Shown here one piece after another: positions 47,801-56,790 of a stretch of DNA of 64,000 nt; the first letter of the stretch is position 1; each line of letters starts with the position of its first letter. Source of the DNA: Amphibalanus amphitrite (Eukaryota; Arthropoda; Thecostraca; Balanomorpha; Balanidae); contig NW_024881869.1 in NCBI RefSeq assembly GCF_019059575.1, positions 248,001 to 312,000 on the forward strand, written 5' to 3'. Below the pieces are notes generated by a model. It was not told the origin of the DNA, did not search any database, and was given only the letters and a program-made list of their open reading frames with translations. A program made the position numbers and the translations under genes.

Positions 47801-50800
47801 CATCATCGTGATCCTCTCGTCAATCCGCATCGAATGATATATATATATGTTGACCTCGAAAGGTCAAGGTCAAAGGTTGACCTCAGGTCACGTGACCTCG
47901 AGGTCATCATGTATATCATTCGATGCGTCTTGACGAGCTGAACACAATGAGACCATCTACGCGTCTGTATCTTGTTCCTGTACGGAGTTATTGGCCAAAA
48001 ACCTTTGGTGACCTTTGATGACGTCACATGACCTCACAGCTGCCCAACAGCAAAACAGACCTCAAGGTAGTGAAGGTTGATCGTATATGAAGTCATGTAT
48101 GGTATATGGGGCCATTCCGACCCGTTTTAGTGGTAAAAACAGGGAGTTGATTTTTCCCCCATTGACTTATAATGGGGAGGTCGCGAAATTGACCTGACCT
48201 TAGGTCACCGATATCGAAATTCCGAGATATACAAATTGTAGCTACTAATGACCTAATAATATCCTGCGACTTTCAAAGGCCTCCGACATCTACTGTAGCT
48301 CTGGCACGGTGACAAAGTTGCAAAAAAGTGACTTGAGGTTGGGTCATTCAAAGTGACCTGGTGACCTGACCTTAAAAGGTAGGAGGTTCAAACTTGCACA
48401 CCATGTGTAAAATTGATGAGGTTATAGTCATACCAAATTTCGCGCCGCGGTTTTCCCGCTATTCGTGAAAAACCTCAGGGGGGGGGGCGGATATCCGCCC
48501 CCCCCCCCCCCGTCGGTGCGCGGGTTAACCCGCGCCCTGCTGGGGGGGGGTGTTTGAACACCCCCCCTTGTGGTTTTTCGCGAATATCTCAAAAACGGCG
48601 GCGCGGAGCGCCGCCGTTTTTGGTACACCTTACCATACATCAATTCTACACATGTTGTGCAAATTTCAGACCAAGGTCATTCAAGGTCAGGTCACCAGGT
48701 CACTTGAAGTGACCTCACCTCATAAAAAGTTTCAATGTCTGTCATAGCTACACCGAGTGACCGATCGCTTTGAAACTTTCAGCGATTGCTAAGAGCAATA
48801 GCATGTACAAAATGTATATCTCAGAATTTTGATATCGATGACCTAAGGTCAGGTCAATTTTGCGACCTCCCCATTATAAGTCAATGGGAGAAAATTGAAA
48901 TGCGTCTCTTTTGGACGAAAGACATTATAAACACTCCCAAACACTGAATTACAAGTGGTTTAGACACACTGAACATGAAAATGGTGTCCGTGACCCCTGT
49001 TTATGCCCTGAGGTCATCTTAGGTCACGAATGGTATCTAACAGTTTTTCGCAAATAACTTTTGATAGAGGCATGCTAAAGCGATGAAAACACCTTAGATG
49101 TGTTCAGCTCGACGATACGGATCGACTGATATGCAACATGACCCTTTCCGGTCAGGTCATGACCCTGACCTGAGGTCAAATTTTCAAGTTGACCTGTCAA
49201 GGTCAAGTTATAGTTCATTCGATGCGTCTTGACGAGAGGAACACGATGCCGGTAAAAGTAAGCTCGTACAATGCTTGGGTCAAAAGTTATTGCAGAAAAA
49301 CTGTTTCCGAAAAAATCGGCTATTTTTGCAGTTTTTGCCCCCTGCAGGCAAAACCGTTGACGTTAGGTCAAATCTGAGAAAATTACTCAGAAAGGGCGTT
49401 AATAGGGCTATCGAATGCGCTTTTCCGCGGCGCTGTAGCTCTATTGGTTCCCGAGTTATGCGTTGGCTTCTTGGAAATTTTCGACATTCGACCTGGAAAT
49501 CGGCGAAATTTTGCCTTCAATGACCTCTGGTGACCTGACCTTTGACCTGACCAAAAAATTGACCGAAGTGATTTCGTCATTATTTTTGACGCTCTTTCGA
49601 ACGCCGCCTTCCGCGTATCGCTACGTGGCCCAGGAGCCGAGTTAGAAGGGGGGGTGTTCAAACACCCCCCCCCCAGCAGGGCGTGGAAATCCAGGACCCC
49701 CAGCCGGGCGCGGGTTAATCTACGCGCACTCCGATAGATCCGGTACGCTGCTGAAATAGAATCGGAGGAAAAGGAGCCAAACTGAATGTGATAGGGCGTC
49801 CACCTATGCAGCACATTCGCTGTTCTTATTAACTGAACATCATTCTAGCATCGTCATATGCGATATCAAAAGTCAATCCTTCGATTAATTACTCTTACCC
49901 GACTTGTGTGTTGTCGACCAGATACTCGACGCCGTAGATGTCCCTGGGCTTGTAGTCCCTGGCCAGGAGGGAGATGGTGCGGAAGTCCTGCTGGAAGCGC
50001 AGCACCGACACTGAGTTGGAGACGTCCGAGGCCAGGATCATGTTCTTCATGGCATGCAGCTCGTGGATGTACACCTGGGTGTCGATGAATGCCAGACCGA
50101 CCAGGTCGTTGTTCTTGACAGTCCATACGAATACCTGGTGACGAGAGGGGGAAGGTGTCAGTGATTAATGTGTGGCGAGGGAGGGGTGGGTAGGGGTGAG
50201 GACAGTCGTTGGGAACTGAACGTTGTGGAGGTCAGCGTGATAAATAAGAGGGAGGACGTTGAAAGAAAGACGCATGTTGTTTAATAGGACGTGTAGTTCG
50301 TTGTGGTTCTCAAATCCAATTCATATAAACATTTCTAGAGTTGAAAAGTGGACATCGTGGCCGTAATCGTTCGAAGACACAAAAGAATAACAGCATACAA
50401 TAGCACTCTTGCAAAATTAACAATACAACAAAAGATGCACAGCATTAGCAACTGTCTTGATCAGGCTGAGGCCCCATTCATTTCACATCTAGCTGCGGTC
50501 CGCACCTTTTGTCCGACGGCGCCCAGCAGGAAGCCGGCCACGGAGCTGATGGCTGTGACCGGCGCCGACTGCTCCTTGGTCAGCAGCGTCTTCAGCTTGT
50601 TCTTGGTCAGCGGCTGGCCCGGCTCGGGCACCACCTCGATGACGTCCATCAGCATCAGCTGTGAGTACCGTAAAGTGGGGCTATTTGAGACAGTGGGGCT
50701 ATTTGAGACAGTAAGGTAATGGTATAGTAAAATCGCTGTAAAATGAAAACCGTTTGATGTTTTTTCGTCATTTTTGCTTAAGCTGATGTGGAATTGAACA

Positions 50801-53800
50801 ATGAATGCTCTGAATAACCTTTTTGAAAATTTCGAAAAGTTCTGAAAGAAATTTGCAATAAAATACGAAATACAGAAAAACGCACAATTTAAGTTGCTCG
50901 AAAAGGACCCCTACCTGCAGCTTAAAAAAGTTGAAGTTTTAACAGCTTCGCCACTGTATCTATCGCTACTACCTTTTTGCTTATAGGTTAAGCACATTTT
51001 TCATGAAAATATTATATATTGTTAACGGTACTGCCGATTGCGCAACCCATTGCCTCAGAATCCCGATGATGCCCACCTGGTCAAACCTCAACGGATATGC
51101 CAAATAGCTGATGATAACGGTGATGCGATGCACCCGAGAAGACTTACCGCCATCTACCTGAAGTGCATCGAACGTTCGACATAAGCAACACCGGTGAATC
51201 GGTCGTGGTCATAAACGTGCAGTGGGTTCATGGTAGGTCCTTTTAGCAGCAAGCAATATTTACATGTTCGTAGTGTAACATAATAACCCTTTAGCTGGTG
51301 ACCAAACTAGTTATTCTGATGAATATGTGCTTAAAATGTGCTTCATCAGTCACTGACTCATTCGACAATCAACATATGTCTACCTTGGTTGACCAAAAAA
51401 CACCATCGAATGTTACTTAACGCATGAACGTACTGTTAGGTGAGCCTATACAAGTACTTGATGTGGTAGGGTAACCGGCCAATTGATACGGCATGCAGCG
51501 ATCGAGGAAAATCGGCATAAAATCAAAACCGTTTAACATTTTTCTGTTATTTCTTCGCATGGAGATGTACAATGGAACAAACAATCATGCAGACCATTCA
51601 CTCAAATGTTTTGGGAATCCTTTTGCCTTGTTTGATTCATTACAGTGTGCTTCATAAGGCAGCGAGACTGTCTCAAATAGCCCCACCGACCTTCGGTATA
51701 TCTGTTTTCACGTCACCGGGGCTATATACAAAAACTTACTTTCAAAATTTTACTGTCGATGACTTTAAAATAGTCCTTGATGATCATCCTGTCAGTTTGA
51801 AAGCTATGGGTCACATCATATTATGATAGCCTTAGCATATAGTGATGCAATTTTATACCCTACCGAAATGAAGTGTCCTACGAAAAAGGAAAAGATTGAA
51901 TATAAAGGTCATATAACAGTCTTTGAAAAAAACAATTTTTGCCAAAATGATCAAAATTCAATTTCCAAATGCTTGGAGTTTAAAAAATTATCTCTAGCGT
52001 CACTGATTTTCTTTAATTTCCTTGCAACTAAAACTGTCTCAAATAGCCCCACCCTATGGGGCTATTTGAGACAGGCTTTAACATAAAAAATAACCTCAGT
52101 CATTATTACTAGCTGAACCAAAATACACCTATATGAAAGAGCTCACAGAGAACTACATTTTTGCAATTTACATGCTATAAGAAATATGAGCCGTCTTAAA
52201 GGGAGAGGCCAAAAACTTTAAAATCCGTTTCAAATAGCCCCACTTTACGGTACGTGCGATAGGGGCGTTAGAATACGGACACGGGGATGGATCGGAGACT
52301 TGGGACCAATGTAGTACCGAGCGAGTGGTGGGAGGGAAGGGAAGCGTGAGAGCGAACACGGGACCGGACTAGAGACTCAGGCAATAATGTGGTACGTACC
52401 AGTGGAAGCGAGGGAATGGGGAGCAAGGATACATAAACGATAACAAGTTTTGATAAGCACATTTAAAGTCAGCGGTTTCAAACAGGGAAACTTGAAGCAG
52501 TGCATTGTCATTGTAAGTCAATGGGTAAGAGAAGACGGATGAAGATGTGCCTCTTAACCCTATTCCTGGCGGGGGGGGGGGGGCCTCAGGAGCCCCCCTG
52601 AGGTTTTTTGGTTATTTCTCCCAAACGCGTTGAGCTAGGAAGCTCAAATTTTCGGACTTTTCCTAAAAGGCTTCTACGCAACATGTCTGAAAATTTTGAG
52701 TTGATCTGACTTCAGGTCAGGTCACCAGAGGCGGTTTGGTGACCCTACCTCAGAAAAGTTTGCAATCACGCCAGAGCTAGAGTTTTTGACCGATCAATTT
52801 CTTCTCTTCAGGCTTTAGTTAGGGTACCAGTATGTGCAATTTGTATATCTCGGAATTTTGATATCGGTGACCTAAGGTCAGGTCAGTTTCGCGACCTCCC
52901 CATTATAAGTCAATGGGGGAAAAATCAACTCCCTGTTTTTACCATTAAAACGGGTCGGAATGGCCCCATATACCATACATGACTTCATATACGATCAACC
53001 TTCACTACCTTGAGGTCTGTTTTGCTGTTGGGCAGCTGTGAGGTCATGTGACGTCATCAAAGGTCACCAAAGGTTTTTGGCCAATAACTCCGTACAGGAA
53101 CAAGATACAGACGCGTGGATGGTCTCATTGTGTTCAGCTCGTCAAGACGCATCGAGTGATATACATGATGACCTCGAGGTCACGTGACCTGAGGTCAACC
53201 TTTGACCTTGACCTTTCGAGGTCAACATATATATCATTCGATGCGGATTGACGAGAGGATCACGATGATGCCCTTAGTTTGTTCCTATATTGACTGGTTC
53301 GAAAGTTATTCGAGAAAAACTCCCCATACCTAGCGCCGCCATTTGGACTTTTTTGACCCCTGTGACGTCATCTTTGACCTGACCTGAAAATGACCTCAGT
53401 AAAAATTGTAGACCTTGTCCGTACGTATCCCTTGCCGTTTACCGCTTGTCGCTATCTTGCTTCGTTCTCGAGATCTCAGGGGGGGGCGGTCATCCGCCCC
53501 CCCCGCCAGTTTCTTGTCCCGGCGGAGCCCGCCAGGAATAGGGTTAAAGCCGCTGAATTTGGCAGCAAACAGGGGGCGTACTTACTCCACTTCCGTTAGA
53601 AGTAACACCAGTCTACCCCGTTTACTCTTAACCTCTTGCTCCCGTAGGCCCTTTTCCTTACAGACGACCCCTTTCCGACGGTCGGCGGCCTACATTTCCC
53701 TTTCAAACTTCCCCACGACAGCTGTTAGCCCACCTGTCCCTTGCAGACGACGTCCTCCCCGTAGCTGTGGTTGGTGGCCACGGCGATGTACATGCGCTGA

Positions 53801-56511
53801 CCGGACCGGTGGCCCTCGTACTGCAGGCTGACGTTCTTCAGCACAGTCACCACCTCCCACTCCTCGAACTCGATGGACGCCTTCGGCACCGGCTAGAAAT
53901 GGGGGGGGGGGGGGACGGGGGAGAGGTTAGAGGGAGACATCCAGGGAAGAGTGGACAATTATTGTAAAATGAAGTGTTAAATGGGAGGGTGATGTAGAGG
54001 AGCCAAATGAAGGAGGTGACGTGAGGGAGCAACACATAATTCAATGTGATGATTATTCCAAACAACGGAATTCGTATACCATGTGTGATACTGTTTTTGA
54101 TGGAGCCTAGAAAAAAGATAAAGACGTTGTTCACCGTGCATTATCCACTATCATTCATGTTACACACCAAAATAGTTTCATTTCAGATGCAGACCACCAG
54201 TGTCCTGTTAAGTTCTCACCGCTATCGACCTCACTCCTCCCCATCTTCCCCACCCTGCAACGGGCCAGCACACACGCTACTCTGTAACTAGTCTGTAGAG
54301 TGTATGTACACTGTACCTCCCAGGAGACGGGCGAGTACAGCTGTATGGTATACACCTTCTGGTACGGGTACGGGAACCGGTCGCCCTTGTCCACTGTACA
54401 GTGTACCAGTACAGTACTACCAGTGCAGTACCCTCCCGCTCTATACCCTGCACACTGTAGGTTACGTACCTCCCAGGAGACTGGCGAGTAGAGTTGGATG
54501 GTGTACACCTTCTGGTACGGGTACGGGAACCAGTCACCTCTGTCCACTATACAGTGTACCAGTACAGTACTACCAGTGCAGTACCCTCCCGCTCTATACC
54601 CTGCACACTGTAGGTTACGTACCTCCCAGGAGACTGGCGAGTAGAGTTGGATGGTGTACACCTTCTGGTACGGGTACGGGAACCGGTCACCTCTGTCCAC
54701 TATACAGTGTACCAGTACAGTACTACCAGTGCAGTACCCTCCCGCTCTATACCCTGCACACTGTAGGTTACGTACCTCCCAGGAGACTGGCGAGTAGAGT
54801 TGGATGGTGTACACCTTCTGGTACGGGTACGGGAACCGGTCACCTCTGTCCACTATACAGTGTACCAGTACCCTCCCGCTCTGTACCCTGTGCACTGTTT
54901 GTTACGTACCTCCCAGGAGACGGGCGAGTACAGTTGGATGGTGTACACCTTCTGGTACGGGTACGGGAACCGGTCACCTCTGTACAGTGTACCGCCCAGT
55001 ACCCTCCCGCTCTGTACCCTGTACACTGTATGCACGTACCTCCCAGGAGACGGGCGAGTACAGCTGGATGGTGTACACCTTCTGGTACGGGTAAGGGAAC
55101 CGGTCACCCCTGTCCACTATACAGTGTACCAGTACCCTCCTGCTCTGTGCCCTGTACACTGTAGGTTACGTACCTCCCAGGAGACGGGCGAGTACAGCTG
55201 GATGGTGTACACCTTCTGGTACGGGTAAGGGAACCGGTCACCCCTGTCCACTATACAGTGTACCAGTACCCTCTCACCCTGTACCCTGTACACTGTATGT
55301 TACGTACCTCCCAGGAGACGGGCGAGTACAGTTGGATGGTGTACACCTTCTGGTACGGGTACGGGAACCGGTCACCCCTGTCCTCCACACTCAACTCCTT
55401 GTCGTCGCCAGTGAACCTGCCGCAGGGGAGACATGTGGTTAGCAATGGGGACAACGGGAAACGACGGCAGAGATAGTTAGTGAGCGATTTGGGAAACAGC
55501 GAGACAATGTATTCTAGTGAGCTAGACACATGGTGGAAAATGGCAATGACAGATAGGTATCTAGCAGCTGCGCTGTTCTGGGGCATCGCAATTTGTCGAG
55601 AGGTCGGAAAATCACTGGGAAAGATTACTTAGTAACAGTTCTGAATCCTGATGAACATGCCTGATGAACAAGAACATGTAAGTACATCTGCTGAAAGCTC
55701 GAAAAAAAAAACAAGCAATGACCGTAGATGCATAGATGCAGAGACACCTAGAGATCGCTAGAAAAACCAGTAAAAGACTAAGTGAGAGCTCGGGGAAACA
55801 GCTATCGGCACCAGCAGAGACACCCAGCGACTGCTCAGAGAAACAGCTATCGACGTCAGCAGAGACACCTGGTGACTGCCCGAGGAGACAGCGGGCGGGC
55901 GCGGGCCCCACCAGCAGTGTTCCCGAACACACTACTGATGCGGACAATGTTCGGAGAACTGAACAGCAGGGGCGTATGGGTTCTCTAACGCAGGTAGGTG
56001 GCGTGGTCTGCTCCCACGCCGGACCAGACAGAGCGGCATGGAATTAAAATTTGCTGTCATACAGTTAAAACAGGACTGCAGCAGTGAAGAAACTCCATCG
56101 CTGGCAGAAAAATGCTACCGAGTGATTTGGCTGACGTTGGTTAGTTGCTTGGTGTTGTAAAAAGGCATTTGTTGATGTCTGTGAGAAAAAAATGAAGGAC
56201 CATAACTGCACCGAAAGACGTGTAAACATAATGACTGGTGTGTTCGAAACCACACTCGAACTCACTCCACACTCCACAGTCATTAATTAGGACTAAGGGC
56301 AAGGACAGGAACCAGAAGAGTTGGGCACAGCACGTGTTACCTACTTGTAGACCTTCATGGACTGCTGGGCGTTGGACGAGCACACCAGGTGCGTCTTGGT
56401 CTCCAGGTGGTAGCAGATGATATGTGGCGTGCAGCGCAGTGGGATCTTTCGGATCGGCCAGGGCGCATCGTAGAGCAGGTGGGGCGGCAGCACGCAGATC
56501 CGCATCTCACC
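41576..56511 (-). CDS. CPSF1: CPSF1 (CPSF160), C-terminal part, eight exons
   Basis: Gene-level entry. In transcript order the exons are 56511-56345, 55416-55308, 53892-53734, 50658-50506, 50134-49899, 43472-43367, 42671-42563 and 41892-41576. Phases agree throughout and the sum is 451 codons plus stop. CPSF1 is the 160-kDa scaffold of the cleavage and polyadenylation specificity factor, acting with WDR33, CPSF4 and FIP1 at AAUAAA. Diagnostic stretches: [88 protein letters not shown] and the terminal [12 protein letters not shown], all collinear with human CPSF1 (about 1440 aa). This is the C-terminal CPSF_A/RSE1-type beta-propeller and tail. No upstream exon was found as far as 64000. Introns carry several transposons and three exon-boundary repeat arrays. 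Confidence 0.95.
42563..42671 (-). CDS. CPSF1: CPSF1 penultimate exon
   Basis: 36 codons plus one base: [20 protein letters not shown], then [16 protein letters not shown]. Acceptor GTTGACAG, donor G|GTATGT. The aligned length to human after RADF[H/N] is equal (VGAHVNTFWRTPCR against [14 protein letters not shown]). The first 40 bases or so are the first unit of the adjoining minisatellite. Confidence 0.8.
42634..43040 (-). repeat. minisatellite of CPSF1 splice-acceptor/exon-start units
   Basis: About six units of 65-75 bp. On the minus strand each includes a form of TGTTGACAGCTCTGTTCGCG and ATGACGCGGGTCCGGTG, that is, the acceptor and first codons of the 42563-42671 exon. Units have diverged by substitutions and small indels. 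The first unit is the working exon boundary. Confidence 0.85.
43367..43472 (-). CDS. CPSF1: CPSF1 exon [14 protein letters not shown]
   Basis: One base plus 35 codons to RRADFN. Acceptor TCCCCAG, donor AAC|GTAGGT. Matches human GFLVSDRDRNLMVY...LLRRADFH. Confidence 0.93.
43531..46055. mobile_element. Tc1/mariner-type transposon relic in a CPSF1 intron
   Basis: The ends are inverted copies starting CAGGGTGGAAAGTAATTACG and TA flanks both. Near the right end, plus-strand frames around 45855-45958 read [10 protein letters not shown] and [12 protein letters not shown], like the last residues of IS630/Tc1-type transposases, but stops and frame changes break it. A TTAA element (43711-44880) is inserted inside. 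Its left tip is 58 bp from the acceptor side of the 43367-43472 exon. Confidence 0.75.
43711..44880. mobile_element. TTAA-flanked MITE with perfect 16-bp TIRs, 1170 bp
   Basis: TTAA (43707-43710 and 44881-44884) and CCCGCGCCCCGTAGGG inverted without mismatch. Both ends carry the same hairpin, a G-run, CCGTTTCGG and a C-run. The interior is nearly identical to 25470-26659 from AGGTCA arrays onward. Nested in the 43531-46055 element. Confidence 0.88.
46199..48524. mobile_element. TTAA-flanked element with perfect TIRs, interrupted by a hAT-like insertion
   Basis: TTAA at 46195-46198 and 48525-48528; TIR CCCGCGCACCGACGGGGG. Subterminal hairpins are GCGGAT(G/A)(A/T)CCGC between G- and C-runs. 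Without the insertion it would be about 1 kb, and it closely resembles the 52558-53543 element in reverse orientation. Confidence 0.85.
46451..47765. mobile_element. hAT-like element nested in the TTAA element
   Basis: The 8-bp duplication CTTTCGAA (46443-46450 and 47766-47773) brackets it. The empty-site version of the host is visible in the related 52558-53543 copy (about 53290, minus strand). Subterminal inverted repeats share TTTCTGGCACCTAA. No transposase recognised. Confidence 0.75.
48529..49714. mobile_element. TTAA-flanked MITE, 1186 bp, abutting the previous element
   Basis: The left TTAA (48525-48528) is shared with the 46199-48524 element; the right TTAA is at 49715-49718. Left tip CCCGCGCCCTGCTGGGG; the right end has the same motif plus about 35 extra bases. 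Both ends have a hairpin with core TGTTTGAACA or TGTTCAAACA. The interior is homologous to 16353-19366. Confidence 0.8.
49899..50134 (-). CDS. CPSF1: CPSF1 exon [16 protein letters not shown]
   Basis: 78 codons plus two bases, ending VDNTQV. Acceptor TCACCAG, donor GG|GTAAGA. Matches human [20 protein letters not shown] and what follows. Confidence 0.95.
50506..50658 (-). CDS. CPSF1: CPSF1 exon [15 protein letters not shown]
   Basis: 51 codons, phase 0 at both ends, ending GAVGQK|GTGCGG. The acceptor is TACTCACAG, and a transposon end begins only nine bases upstream of the exon. Confidence 0.95.
50668..52250. mobile_element. TA-flanked TIR transposon abutting a CPSF1 splice acceptor
   Basis: Inverted ends CCGTAAAGTGGGGCTATTTG and a TA duplication (50666-50667, 52251-52252). 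The motif GGGGCTATTTGAGACAG recurs near the left end and, inverted, inside. AT-rich interior with no recognisable transposase. Confidence 0.8.
52558..53543. mobile_element. TTAA-flanked MITE with perfect TIRs, 986 bp
   Basis: TTAA at 52554-52557 and 53544-53547; TIR CCCTATTCCTGGCGGG, exact at both ends. The interior is an inverted near-copy of the 46199-48524 element, yet that element has a different TIR. G/C-run hairpins at both ends. Confidence 0.88.
53734..53892 (-). CDS. CPSF1: CPSF1 exon [15 protein letters not shown]
   Basis: 53 codons, phase 0, ending VVCKGQ|GTGGGC; acceptor TTTCTAG. Aligns with human IPNARIELQEWEHVTC...VTCRGR. Confidence 0.93.
54317..55307 (-). repeat. seven extra tandem copies of a CPSF1 exon 3' part plus donor
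   Basis: Seven near-identical units (coding ends at 54317, 54470, 54623, 54776, 54910, 55040, 55174) follow the authentic exon (end 55308). Spacing is 153, 153, 153, 134, 130, 134 and 134 bp. Each holds 69 bases encoding [20 protein letters not shown] then SWE and a donor: six GAG|GTACGT and, in the last, GAG|GTACAG. Copies lack the first 12 codons of the real exon; an AGTGGACAG stands at that edge. In the 153-bp units the frame reads through. Confidence 0.92.
55308..55416 (-). CDS. CPSF1: CPSF1 exon [12 protein letters not shown]...SPVSWE (parent of the array)
   Basis: One base plus 36 codons; acceptor GCGGCAG, donor GAG|GTACGT. It is the only copy with a full 5' part and pyrimidine-rich acceptor, so it is taken as the constitutive exon. 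Matches human MTGEEKEFETIERDERY...ISPVSWE. Confidence 0.92.
56345..56511 (-). CDS. CPSF1: CPSF1 exon [18 protein letters not shown] (first seen)
   Basis: 55 codons plus two bases, ending QQSMKVY|AA-GTAGGT; acceptor TTCCAG. Matches human [27 protein letters not shown]. Confidence 0.94.
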
Positions 56512-56790
56512 CTGGAACAGAGGGGAGAGATACACACATCAGCGAATTGTACAACAGATGGGGCGGCAGCACGCACATCCGCATTCCGCATCTCGCCCTG
56601 CCGAGCGAGGGATACAGTTCCACACATCACTCATCAACCACACAAGAGCGCGGTCAGTCAAACAGATCCGCAGCTAACCCTGTAAGAGAAGGGGCAGATC
56701 CACACATCGCTCACGCTTGCTTCTATGGAAAATATCCATACACGCAAGTCCACATCTCACCCTTCCAGAATGGGACATGATTAGAATTAA
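56496..56790 (-). repeat. decayed tandem copies of a CPSF1 acceptor/exon start
   Basis: Upstream of the 56345-56511 exon there are three more degenerate copies of its acceptor and first codons (at about 56547-56600, 56665-56700 and 56740-56770 on the minus strand, for example GGTGAGATGTGGA), spaced 70-100 bp. They do not keep an open frame with good splice sites. Confidence 0.6.

Noticed and set aside
54155-55228. Long repetitive ORFs on both strands (for example 246 aa minus, 286 aa plus) over the CPSF1 exon array
   Set aside because: They result from a tandem repeat whose unit is a multiple of three over part of its length. Only the spliced CPSF1 exon is supported as coding.
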